Shown piece by piece: positions 52,696-60,652 of a DNA stretch of 64,000 nt. The notes under the pieces were generated by a model that worked only from the letters and a program-made list of their open reading frames with translations, was not told the origin of the DNA and did not search any database. This DNA comes from Achromobacter ruhlandii (GTDB lineage Bacteria > Pseudomonadota > Gammaproteobacteria > Burkholderiales > Burkholderiaceae_B): NCBI RefSeq assembly GCF_902859695.1, contig NZ_CADIJL010000010.1:124001-188000 (forward strand), in the 5' to 3' direction. How positions within the stretch are numbered: the stretch's first letter is position 1; every line of letters begins with the position of its first letter. The translations under genes and the position numbers were made by a program.

Positions 52696-53310
52696 TCAGG
52701 CCTCGCCGATGTCGCCGTCGCGCTGCAGCGCGCGGTGCATCGCCGGACGCGCCGCCAGCCGTTCGGCATAGGCCGAGAACACCGGATTCTCGGCGATCAG
52801 CTTCACCTGCATCATGAACTGCAGGGCGCCGCCCAGCACGATGTCGACGGCGCTGAACTGCTCGCCCAGGAAATACGCGCGCGACTGCAGCACGCGGGTC
52901 ACGACCTGCTCGACCTCGTCGGCCGAGCCCCATCCCATCGAGCCCTGCTGGTGCGCCGTCTTGAAGGCGCGTTCCGTCATGGCCGGCTCGAACACGCCGG
53001 TGGAATAGGCCAGCCAGGTCAGGTAGGGGCCGCGCTGCGGATCGCCCACCACGGGGCCCAGGCCCGCCTGCGGATACAGGTCGGTCAGGTAGAGCGCGAT
53101 GGCGGGGGTCTCGAACACAGGCACCCCATCGTGCACCAGCGCCGGCACCTTGCCATGCGGGTGGATGTCGATGTAATCGGGCGGGATGTGGCCGGAACCG
53201 TCGCGGCGGCGGATCGACACCATCTCGGTGTCGTAGGGCACGCCCAGCTCTTCCAGCAGCCAGAGGATGCGGAACGAGCGCGAGCGCGGCGCGTGATAGA
53301 GGGTCAGCAT
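52696..53310 (-). CDS. glutathione S-transferase family protein
   Basis: This 204-residue protein has an N-terminal thioredoxin-like domain (YHAPRSRSFRILWLLEELGVPYD, cis-Pro in GKVPALVHDG, and ETPAIALYL binding glutathione's gamma-glutamyl part) and a helical C-terminal domain with EQFSAVDIVLG. The catalytic residue is probably Ser in the SRSFR segment. Substrate unknown. It is a single gene facing the DsbA-family gene. Confidence 0.9.
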   Translation of the reverse strand: MLTLYHAPRSRSFRILWLLEELGVPYDTEMVSIRRRDGSGHIPPDYIDIHPHGKVPALVHDGVPVFETPAIALYLTDLYPQAGLGPVVGDPQRGPYLTWLAYSTGVFEPAMTERAFKTAHQQGSMGWGSADEVEQVVTRVLQSRAYFLGEQFSAVDIVLGGALQFMMQVKLIAENPVFSAYAERLAARPAMHRALQRDGDIGEA

Positions 53311-53405
53311 GGGCGGTCTCCTGGGGCCGGGGCGCGGCCCTGGCGGTCATTGTGCCGCAGGCCGCCCCACCGGGGCCAGCACTGTCCCCGACCGCCGCGC
53401 GTTTC

Positions 53406-53720
53406 CTATTCGTCGGCGCCCAGCGCGCGCAGTTGCGCTTTCAGGCGGCGCACTTCCTGGCTCAGGTCCAGGATCAGGGCAACCGCGTCCAGGCCGGCGC
53501 CGAAGTCTCGCTCCAGGCGGCGCGCGTGCAGCGCGCGCTGCAGGTCGACACTGTAGAAGCGCCACTCGGCCGGGCGCTGACCGCTGGCGTCGACAATGCC
53601 GACCTCGACCAATTGCGCGACCCATTCGACCTCGGCGCCGCAGGCGCGGGCCAGTTCGTCGGCGCTGAGCGGTTGCGACTTGCCCACCACGGTGGCGCTG
53701 CTGATGACGACTTTCTTCAT
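53406..53720 (-). CDS. cbpM: chaperone modulator CbpM
   Basis: This 104-residue MerR-like HTH-fold protein inhibits the DnaJ homologue CbpA by binding its J domain. Typical features are SADELARACGAEVEWVAQLVEVGIV near residue 19 and the C-terminal helix DLSQEVRRLKAQLRAL. It starts two bases after the cbpA stop, the standard arrangement. Confidence 0.9.
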   Translation of the reverse strand: MKKVVISSATVVGKSQPLSADELARACGAEVEWVAQLVEVGIVDASGQRPAEWRFYSVDLQRALHARRLERDFGAGLDAVALILDLSQEVRRLKAQLRALGADE

Positions 53721-53722
53721 GA

Positions 53723-54670
53723 TCAGACCCCCAGGTGGCGCCGCGGGTTGAACGGCAGATCTTGCTGCATCTTGCGGTAGGCCTCCTTGGCCGCTTCGGT
53801 GTCGGCCGGCGGCAACGCCAGTTCAAGCACCAGGTACAGGTCGCCGGGCGGATCGCCCGGGATGCCGCGGCCGCGCAGCCGCAGCTTGCGGCCGTTGCCG
53901 GACCCGGCGGGCACCGACACCTCGACCGTGCCGCCCGGCGTCGGCGCATTGACCTTGGCGCCCAGCGCCGCTTCCCAGGGCGCTACCGGCAGCGTCATGT
54001 ACAGGTCGCGGCCTTCGGCGCGGTAGCGGGGATGCGGCTTGAAGCGCACCTCCAGGTAGAGGTCGCCGTTCTCGCCGCCGCCGTAGCCCGGCATGCCCTG
54101 CCCGGCCAGGCGGATGAACTGGCCTTCGCGCACGCCCGGCGGAATCCGCACGCTGAGCGTGCGGGTCTGCATCTGCGGGCGACCGTGGTCGTCGACCTGC
54201 ATGGAGCGCAGGCTGATGTCGCGGGTGGCGCCTTTCAGCGCGTCTTCCAGGTCGACCTCGATCGCGGCGTGATGGTCGTCGCCGCGCGCGCGGAATTCCT
54301 GCTCGTGGCCCGAGGCCGGCCCGCGGCGGCCGCGGCCGCCAAACAGCGACGAGAAGAACTCGCTGAACTGGGCCTCTTCGCCCGACGCCGGGCCGCGGTG
54401 GAACTCGAAGCCCTCATCCCAGCCCGGCGGCGGCTGGAACCCTCCGCCCGGCGACACGCCGGCCGCGAGATTGTCATAGGCCTCGCGCTTTTCCTTGTCG
54501 CGCAGCACGTCGTAGGCTTCGTTGACGTCGCGCATGCGCGCCTCGGCGTCGCTTTCCTTGCTGACGTCGGGGTGGTATTTGCGGGCGAGCTTGCGGTAGG
54601 AGCGCCGGATTTCGTCTTCGGAGGCGCCGCGCTCCACACCAAGAATGCTGTAGTAGTCCTTGAACTCCAT
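53723..54670 (-). CDS. cbpA: curved DNA-binding protein CbpA (DnaJ family)
   Basis: This 315-residue DnaJ homologue has a J domain (about residues 1-70; KDYYSILGVERGASEDEIRRSYRKLARKYHPDVSKE with HPD), a Gly/Phe-rich linker, and two C-terminal substrate-binding domains (IPPGVREGQFIRLAGQGMPG). The zinc-finger region of DnaJ is absent, as in CbpA. It co-chaperones DnaK and binds curved DNA. ATG at 54670 (MEFKDYY) matches homologues; ATG at 54682 is an alternative. A possible heat-shock promoter lies upstream. Confidence 0.94.
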   Translation of the reverse strand: MEFKDYYSILGVERGASEDEIRRSYRKLARKYHPDVSKESDAEARMRDVNEAYDVLRDKEKREAYDNLAAGVSPGGGFQPPPGWDEGFEFHRGPASGEEAQFSEFFSSLFGGRGRRGPASGHEQEFRARGDDHHAAIEVDLEDALKGATRDISLRSMQVDDHGRPQMQTRTLSVRIPPGVREGQFIRLAGQGMPGYGGGENGDLYLEVRFKPHPRYRAEGRDLYMTLPVAPWEAALGAKVNAPTPGGTVEVSVPAGSGNGRKLRLRGRGIPGDPPGDLYLVLELALPPADTEAAKEAYRKMQQDLPFNPRRHLGV

Positions 54671-54739
54671 TTCCCAGCCCATGGTAAGGGTTGCAGCCAA
54701 AGGCGGCTCGCGCCGGATTCGGCCCTGAATGGAAAGAAG

Positions 54740-54765
54740 ATAGGGGTTGCGGTGCGATTTTTCAA
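54740..54765 (-). promoter_or_regulatory. possible sigma-32-type promoter of cbpA-cbpM
   Basis: On the minus strand TTGAAA (54760-54765), 13 bases, then CCCCTAT (54740-54746) resembles the heat-shock consensus TTGAAA / CCCCATNT. It would give a leader of about 65 bases. The match is moderate and the region contains no better sigma-70 promoter. Confidence 0.4.
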
Positions 54766-54859
54766 TGCGTTTCGTCAGTCGCGCGGCTTCGCGCATAATG
54801 GACGGTTGCCGCGTCCGCCGCCAGGCGGGGCAGGCATCGCCAACGAACAGGAACCGATC

Positions 54860-55345
54860 GTGCTGGAAATCATCGACGTCGACTTCAACAACCCGGAACA
54901 CGGCCAGCAGGTGCTGGCCATGCTCAACGAATACGCCAACGGCCCCATGGGCGGCAACACGCCGCTGCCCGAGCACGCCCAGCGCAACCTGATCGCGGAA
55001 CTGGCCAAGCGGCCGACGGCGCGCGCCCTGCTGGCGCGGATCGACGGCGCGGTGGCGGGCGTGGCCGTCTATATGGAAGGCTTCTCGACCTTCGCCTGCC
55101 GCCCGCTGGTGAACCTGCATGACCTGGCCGTGTCGCCGCGGTTCCAGGGCCAGGGCGTGGGCAAGCAGCTGCTGGCCGCGCTGGAAGACCGCGCCCGCCA
55201 GCTGGACTGCTGCAAGATCACGCTGGAAGTGCTGGAGGGCAACGCCGTGGCCCAGGGCCTGTATCGCAAGCTGGGCTACGAAGGGTATTCGCTGGACGAG
55301 GAGACCGGCCGCGCCATGTTCTGGCAGAAGAAGCTGGCCGCCTGA
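54860..55345 (+). CDS. GNAT-family N-acetyltransferase
   Basis: This 161-residue acetyltransferase has the acetyl-CoA-binding motif A VNLHDLAVSPRFQGQGVGKQLLAALEDRA near residue 85 and motif B EVLEGNAVAQGLYRKLGYEGY. It resembles the GNAT group that modifies small amines or antibiotics, but the substrate is unknown. GTG at 54860 with AGGAA is chosen because the upstream in-frame stretch has no Met near the fold. It is divergent from cbpA. Confidence 0.87.
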   Translation: MLEIIDVDFNNPEHGQQVLAMLNEYANGPMGGNTPLPEHAQRNLIAELAKRPTARALLARIDGAVAGVAVYMEGFSTFACRPLVNLHDLAVSPRFQGQGVGKQLLAALEDRARQLDCCKITLEVLEGNAVAQGLYRKLGYEGYSLDEETGRAMFWQKKLAA

Positions 55346-55407
55346 GCCGCGCCGGCGAGCGTTTCGCGGCGCGCTGGGGCGCGCCGCCCCCAAGGGAACA
55401 AGACACC

Positions 55408-55737
55408 ATGAAGATGAGCAACATCCCCTTCGGCACCACCGACTGGTCCGAGGTCGAAACCACCGAACATCCCGGCGACACCGGCATGGCCTACTGGCGC
55501 ACCCGCCAGTTCGGCGACCTGCGCGTGCGCATGGTCGAGTACACGCCCGGCTACCTGGCGGACCACTGGTGCAGCAAGGGTCACATCCTGCTCTGCCTGG
55601 AAGGCGAGCTGCACACAGAGCTGGAAGACGGCCGCACCTTCGTGCTAACGCCGGGCATGAGCTACCAGGTGGCCGACCAGGCCGAACCGCACCGCTCGTC
55701 CACCGCCCCCGGCGCCAGGCTGTTCATCGTCGACTGA
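55408..55737 (+). CDS. DHCW-motif cupin-fold protein
   Basis: This 109-residue single cupin domain belongs to the group annotated DHCW-motif cupin. The metal-site region here reads LADHWCSKGHILLCLEGELHTELEDGRTF with two His and a Glu, and the second cupin motif is GMSYQVADQAEPHRS. AAGGGA lies upstream of ATG 55408. No substrate is known for the family. Confidence 0.87.
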   Translation: MKMSNIPFGTTDWSEVETTEHPGDTGMAYWRTRQFGDLRVRMVEYTPGYLADHWCSKGHILLCLEGELHTELEDGRTFVLTPGMSYQVADQAEPHRSSTAPGARLFIVD

Positions 55738-55903
55738 CGCGCCGGCGCGACACGCGAAATTTCAATTGCGTTACGCTTTGCGCTACGCACCCCATTTTCA
55801 TCGCCAGCCGCCCCAGGATGACGGCGCCCGATGACACGCTCCCCGCGAGGAGTGGCCCGCCGAAGACGCGGCGTGGGGGCATTGTCCAACCGCCTGACCG
55901 GAG

Positions 55904-56545
55904 ATGCACTTGGGCGCCCCGTTTACGCTGTACGTAGATTCCCAGTTCCTCAGCCCCTACGCCATGTCGGCCTATGTGGCGCTGGCCGAGAAACAACTGC
56001 CCTTCGAGGTGCGCCTGATCGACCTGGACGCGGGCGAACAGCGCATGCAACCGTACCAATGCCGCGCCTTGACCGCGCGCGTGCCGGCCCTGACCCACGG
56101 TGACTTCAACCTGACCGAATCCACCGCCATCGCCGAGTACCTGGAAGACCTGCATCCGGCGCCGGGCTGTACCGCGCTGTACCCGGGCGAGCCGCGCGAG
56201 CGTGCCCGCGCCCGCCAACTGCAGGCCTGGCTGCGCAGCGACCTGGGCGCCCTGCGCCAGGAGCGGCCGACCGAATCGGTGTTCTACGGCGATGCCGGCC
56301 AACCGCTGTCCGACGCCGGCCATGCGGCCGCGGCCAAGCTGATCCACGTGGCCGGCGCCCTGATCGGCGCGGGCCAGGCCACCCTGTTCGACGACTGGTG
56401 CATCACCGACCTGGATCTGGCGGTGGCGCTGCGGCGCCTGTGGCAGGACGGCCTGCCCGATCCGCTGCGCGACTACGTCCAGACCCAGTGGCAGCGGCCC
56501 TCGGTCCGCAAATGGCTGGAACACAACGCGGACGCCCGCGCCTGA
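55904..56545 (+). CDS. glutathione S-transferase (YfcF-like)
   Basis: This 213-residue GST resembles YfcF: LYVDSQFLSPYAMSAYVALAEKQLPFEV near residue 9, then RVPALTHGDFNLTESTAIAEYLED (cis-Pro and the Glu-Ser glutathione motif), and a C-terminal helical domain. YfcF-type enzymes have peroxidase activity. ATG at 55904 has GGAG a few bases before. A VOC-family gene follows after 20 bases and is probably cotranscribed. Confidence 0.88.
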   Translation: MHLGAPFTLYVDSQFLSPYAMSAYVALAEKQLPFEVRLIDLDAGEQRMQPYQCRALTARVPALTHGDFNLTESTAIAEYLEDLHPAPGCTALYPGEPRERARARQLQAWLRSDLGALRQERPTESVFYGDAGQPLSDAGHAAAAKLIHVAGALIGAGQATLFDDWCITDLDLAVALRRLWQDGLPDPLRDYVQTQWQRPSVRKWLEHNADARA

Positions 56546-56565
56546 CAGCTCGCCTTGGAGCGGCC

Positions 56566-56967
56566 ATGCAATTGCTGGATCACGTCTCCATCAGCGTCGC
56601 CGGGCTCGACAGCGCCCGGCCGTTCTACGACGCCGTCATGGCCGCCCTGGGCGCGGTCAAGGTCTATGACCACGCCGACGCGCTGGGCTACGGCGAACGC
56701 TGCCGCGCCGGCGATGCCGGCCATACCTACCTGAGCGTGCAGGCCGATGCGGCGGCCTCGCCGACGGCGCCGGCGCGCCGCCACTGGTGCTTCAAGGCCG
56801 CCAGCCGCGCCGCCGTCGACGCGTTCCATGCCGCCGGCCTGGCCCACGGCGGGCGCGACGAGGGCGCGCCGGGATTGCGCCCGCACTACCATCCCCACTA
56901 CTACGCCGCCTTCCTGTCGGACCCCTCCGGCAATCGCATCGAAGCCGTCTGCCACGACGCGCCGTGA
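56566..56967 (+). CDS. VOC-family (glyoxalase-like) protein
   Basis: This 133-residue VOC protein has two beta-alpha-beta-beta-beta halves: LDHVSISVAGLDSARPFYDAVMAALG at the start and YYAAFLSDPSGNRIEAVCH at the end, giving His and Glu metal ligands. It belongs to the small glyoxalase/bleomycin-resistance-like group without a defined substrate. GGAG precedes ATG at 56566. Pairing with a GST gene suggests detoxification of an electrophile. Confidence 0.88.
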   Translation: MQLLDHVSISVAGLDSARPFYDAVMAALGAVKVYDHADALGYGERCRAGDAGHTYLSVQADAAASPTAPARRHWCFKAASRAAVDAFHAAGLAHGGRDEGAPGLRPHYHPHYYAAFLSDPSGNRIEAVCHDAP

Positions 56968-57016
56968 GACGCGGCGCGGATCCCGCAAACAACAAGGGAC
57001 AGTGAGTCCCGGGCAT

Positions 57017-57030
57017 TTGACCTGCATCAA
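57017..57030 (+). promoter_or_regulatory. FNR/ANR-type site before the DUF3141-ackA-fabI operon
   Basis: TTGAC-CTGC-ATCAA matches the FNR/ANR consensus TTGAT-N4-ATCAA at nine of ten conserved bases. It lies 124 bases before the DUF3141 start. A possible -10 TGTAAT is at 57065-57070. A second palindrome, ATGTTGC-gat-GCAACAT, is at 57039-57055 and may be a further regulator site. Confidence 0.62.
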
Positions 57031-57086
57031 CCGTCCCCATGTTGCGATGCAACATCCATTCAGGTGTAATGGGGGGGTCAAGTCAG

Positions 57087-57137
57087 CTGGTTCCACTTGA
57101 GGAACCGGTCCGGTAGCACCCGCTGCCGGGTGCTACC
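57087..57137 (+). promoter_or_regulatory. tandem hairpins in the leader of the DUF3141 operon
   Basis: GGTTCC (57089-57094) pairs with GGAACC (57101-57106), and GGTAGCACCC (57112-57121) pairs with GGGTGCTACC (57128-57137). The second hairpin ends five bases before the AGGAG ribosome site (57143-57147), so it could affect translation or mRNA stability. No T-tract follows either one. Confidence 0.5.
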
Positions 57138-57153
57138 CCTATAGGAGATCGCC

Positions 57154-59634
57154 ATGGCCGGATCCGGCAACGATCGCGTCCCCGCCCCGTCCTTCAACCC
57201 CTGGACGGCCGCCTATGAATATGCCGTGGACGCCTGGCAGCGCGGCGTGCTGTACGCCGACGTCATGCGCCAGCGCGGCAACCAGTACCACGACCACATG
57301 GCCAAGCGGGCCCCCAACGTGCTCAGCATGGAGTACGAACTGGTGCTGGACGGCCGCGAACTGCCGCGCCCGGTCAACTACGGCCTGCTGCGCATCAAGC
57401 CGCCGGAAGGCGTGGCGGTCGACCCGATCAAGCGCCCTTTCCTGGTGGTGGATCCGCGCGCCGGGCATGGACCGGGCATCGGCGGCTTCAAGCCCGAAAG
57501 CGAGATCGGCGTGGCGGTGCGCGCCGGCCATCCCTGCTACTTCGCCACCTTCCTGCCGCAGCCCGTGCCCACCCAGACCGTCGAAGACGTGATGAAGGCC
57601 GAGGCCCACTTCCTGGAAGAAATCATCGCGCGCCACCCCGACGCCGAGGGCAAGCCGGTGGTGGTGGCCAACTGCCAGGCCGGCTGGCAGATCATGATGA
57701 CCGCCGCCGTGCGCCCCGAGCTGTTCGGCCCCATCATCATCGCCGGCGCGCCGCTGTCCTACTGGGCCGGCTGGCGCGGCATGAACCCGATGCGCTACGC
57801 CGGCGGGCTGCTCGGCGGCAGCTGGCTCACCGCCCTGACCAGCGACCTGGGCGACGGCAAGTTCGACGGCGCCTGGCTGGTGCAGAACTTCGAGAACCTC
57901 AACCCCGCCAACACGCTCTGGTCCAAGCAGTACAACCTGTACTCCAAGGTCGACACCGAGGCCGGCCGTTACCTCAGCTTCGAGAAATGGTGGGGCGGCC
58001 ACGTGTTCCTGAACGGGCCGGAAATCCAGTACATCGTCGACAACCTGTTCGTCGGCAACCGCCTGTCGACCGCCGGGCTGGTCACGTCCGACGGCATCCG
58101 CATCGACCTGCGCAACATCCGCTCGCCGATCGTGGTGTTCTGCTCCAAGGGCGACAACATCACCCCGCCGCCGCAGGCGCTGGGCTGGATCCCGGACCTG
58201 TACCAGGACGACGCCGAGGTGCTGGCGCACGACCAGACCATCGTCTATGCCGTGCATGAGAGCATCGGCCACCTTGGCATCTTCGTGTCCGGCAGCGTGG
58301 CGCGCAAGGAACACCAGGAATTCACCTCCAACATCGACATGATCGATGTGCTGCCGCCCGGCATCTACCAGGCCGAGATCACCGACAAGACGCCGGACAC
58401 GCCCAATGCCGACCTGGCCTACGGCAACTACGTGCTGTCGTTCGAGCAGCGCCGCATGGACGACGTGCGCGCCATCGTCGAGCGCAAGGAAGACGACGAC
58501 CTGCGCTTTGCCGCCGTGGCCCGCATCTCCGACATCAACCTGGGCATGTACCGCAGCTTCGTGCAGCCGTGGGTGCGCGCCCTGGTGACGCCGCAATCGG
58601 CCGAATGGAGCCAGCGCCTGCATCCGCTGCGCCTGCCTTATGAACTGGTGTCCGACCGCAATCCGCTGATCGCGCCGATCGCGCAGGTGGCCGAGCAGGT
58701 GCGGGAGCATCGGCAGCCCGTATCGCCCGACAACCCGTTCCTGCTGGCCCAGGAGATGTTTTCGAAGCTGGTCGAGACCAGCCTGAACATCTTCCAGGAA
58801 CTGCGCGATTCGGCCGACGAGCGCACCTTCATGAGCGTCTATGGCTCGCCGCTGGTGCAGGACCTGGCCGGCCTGGGCGGCAAGGACGGCCAGCCGCGCC
58901 GCCACCCCGGCGTGTCGCCGGAACACCGCCGCTTCATGGAAGAGCGCGCCGCCGAACTGCGCTCGCTGCTGCAGGAAGGCGGCCTGCGCGTGGCCGCCAT
59001 CCGCATGCTGCTGTACGTGGCCGGCGCCGAGGGCGGCCTGGACGAGCGCAGCTTCGCGCTGATCCGCAAGATGCGCGCCGAGGCCGGCAACGCCATGACG
59101 CTGCAGGAATTCAAGGACATCACCCGCGACCAGGCCATGATGATGCGGCTGGACTCGGCCGCCGTGCTGCAGACGATGCCGAAGCTGCTGGAAGGCTCGT
59201 CGCCGGCCGCCATCCGCGAGGCGCTGGCAGCGATGAAGCACGTGCTGGAAGCGGCCGAGCCGCTGAGCCCCGCCGCGCGCGCCAGCCTGGCCGAGATGGA
59301 GCAGATCTTCGAGGCCGCCGCGCGCCGCGCGCAGAAACACGAGCCGGCGCCGGCCGCGCGCAAGGCCGTGCGCGCCGCGACCGCCAGCCTGGAGCCTTCC
59401 AGCGCGGGCAAGCCTGCCGCCAGGAAGCCGGCCGCGGCCAGACGCATTGCCGCGACCTCGGCCGGGGACGCGGCGCCCGCGACTTCCCCCCGCCGCGCCC
59501 CCGCTAACCTGGCCGCCGCCAAGTCCACGCCGCAGACCGCCGTCAAGGCTGCCGCGGCTGGAAAAACGGCCGCCAGAAAGCCCGCGCCCGCGCGCGTCCG
59601 CAAACCCGTCACCGCCAAGGCCAAACCGGAATGA
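57154..59634 (+). CDS. DUF3141 / PHA-synthase-like alpha/beta hydrolase with H1-like tail
   Basis: This 826-residue protein has a central alpha/beta-hydrolase domain with a cysteine nucleophile in VVVANCQAGWQ (Cys174), like the lipase box of polyhydroxyalkanoate synthases, plus Asp in VFCSKGDNITPP and His in VHESIGHLGIF (about residue 370). About 300 residues of helical sequence follow. The last 100 residues form a low-complexity Ala/Lys/Pro-rich tail resembling histone H1-like or AlgP-like tails. ATG at 57154 follows AGGAG. It heads a pta-like/ackA/fabI operon. Whether it polymerises, hydrolyses or transfers acyl groups is unknown. Confidence 0.88.
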   Translation: MAGSGNDRVPAPSFNPWTAAYEYAVDAWQRGVLYADVMRQRGNQYHDHMAKRAPNVLSMEYELVLDGRELPRPVNYGLLRIKPPEGVAVDPIKRPFLVVDPRAGHGPGIGGFKPESEIGVAVRAGHPCYFATFLPQPVPTQTVEDVMKAEAHFLEEIIARHPDAEGKPVVVANCQAGWQIMMTAAVRPELFGPIIIAGAPLSYWAGWRGMNPMRYAGGLLGGSWLTALTSDLGDGKFDGAWLVQNFENLNPANTLWSKQYNLYSKVDTEAGRYLSFEKWWGGHVFLNGPEIQYIVDNLFVGNRLSTAGLVTSDGIRIDLRNIRSPIVVFCSKGDNITPPPQALGWIPDLYQDDAEVLAHDQTIVYAVHESIGHLGIFVSGSVARKEHQEFTSNIDMIDVLPPGIYQAEITDKTPDTPNADLAYGNYVLSFEQRRMDDVRAIVERKEDDDLRFAAVARISDINLGMYRSFVQPWVRALVTPQSAEWSQRLHPLRLPYELVSDRNPLIAPIAQVAEQVREHRQPVSPDNPFLLAQEMFSKLVETSLNIFQELRDSADERTFMSVYGSPLVQDLAGLGGKDGQPRRHPGVSPEHRRFMEERAAELRSLLQEGGLRVAAIRMLLYVAGAEGGLDERSFALIRKMRAEAGNAMTLQEFKDITRDQAMMMRLDSAAVLQTMPKLLEGSSPAAIREALAAMKHVLEAAEPLSPAARASLAEMEQIFEAAARRAQKHEPAPAARKAVRAATASLEPSSAGKPAARKPAAARRIAATSAGDAAPATSPRRAPANLAAAKSTPQTAVKAAAAGKTAARKPAPARVRKPVTAKAKPE

Positions 59635-60575
59635 GCCTGCCCACCTCCACGCACTACGACAAACTGATCGCGCGCGCCCAGACCCTGGCGCCCGCGGCCT
59701 GCGCCATCGCCCATCCCTGCGACGAGCCGTCGCTGTCGGCCGCGCTGGAAGCGCGTGACCTGGGCCTGCTGCGTCCTATCCTGGTGGGCCCGGAACACAA
59801 GATCCGCGACACGGCCGCGCAGTACAGGCTGAACCTGGGCGATGCCCGCATCGTCGATGCGCCGCACAGCCACGCCGCGGCCGAGACCGCCGTGGCGCTG
59901 GTGCGCGGCGGCGAGGCCTCGCTGCTGATGAAGGGCAGCCTGCACACCGACGAGCTGATGCACGAAGTGGTGGCGCGCGCCACCGGGCTGCGCAGCGGCC
60001 GCCGCATCAGCCATGTGTTCATCATGGAAGTGCCGACCTACGCCGAGCCGCTGTTCATCACCGACGCGGCCATCAACATCTTCCCGGACCTGGAAACCAA
60101 GGCCGACATCATCCGCAACGTGATCGACCTGCACCACGGCCTGGGCCTGGGCGAGCCGCGCGTGGCGATCCTGTCGGCGGTCGAGCAGGTCACGCCCAGC
60201 ATCCCCAGCACCATCGAGGCGGCCGCGCTGTGCAAGATGGCCGACCGCGGCCAGATCGCCGGCGGCGTGCTGGACGGCCCGTTGGCGCTGGACAACGCCA
60301 TCAGCCCCGATGCCGCCCGCATCAAGGGCATCCGCTCGCTGGTGGCGGGCGTGGCCCAGGTGCTGGTGGTGCCCGATCTGGAAGCCGGCAACATGCTGGC
60401 CAAGAACCTGACCTTCCTGGCCAACGCCGAGGCCGCCGGCATCGTGCTGGGCGCGCGCGTGCCCATCATCCTGACCAGCCGCGCCGACAGCCCGCGCTCG
60501 CGCCTGGCGTCGTGCGCGGTGGCGGCGATCTACGCGCACCACCTGGCCACGCAGCAGGCGCGTCCGCTGGCCTAG
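59631..60575 (+). CDS. phosphate acetyl/butyryltransferase-family protein
   Basis: This 314-residue Pta/Ptb-fold enzyme interconverts an acyl-CoA and acyl phosphate. Features include LVGPEHKIRDTA near residue 50, GEASLLMKGSLHTDELMHEV, and the C-terminal PDLEAGNMLAKNLTFLANAEAAGIVLGARVPIILTSRADS motif. Its length fits the short phosphate acetyl/butyryltransferases rather than the 700-residue Pta. It overlaps the DUF3141 gene by four bases and precedes ackA, so acetyl-CoA to acetyl phosphate is the likely reaction. Confidence 0.9.
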   Translation: MSLPTSTHYDKLIARAQTLAPAACAIAHPCDEPSLSAALEARDLGLLRPILVGPEHKIRDTAAQYRLNLGDARIVDAPHSHAAAETAVALVRGGEASLLMKGSLHTDELMHEVVARATGLRSGRRISHVFIMEVPTYAEPLFITDAAINIFPDLETKADIIRNVIDLHHGLGLGEPRVAILSAVEQVTPSIPSTIEAAALCKMADRGQIAGGVLDGPLALDNAISPDAARIKGIRSLVAGVAQVLVVPDLEAGNMLAKNLTFLANAEAAGIVLGARVPIILTSRADSPRSRLASCAVAAIYAHHLATQQARPLA

Positions 60576-60652
60576 GGCCGGCCGACAGGCCGTGAATGAG
60601 CGGCGGGGCCCCGGCCCTGCCTTGTCCCTTGCATCAAGAGGCGATCGACTCC

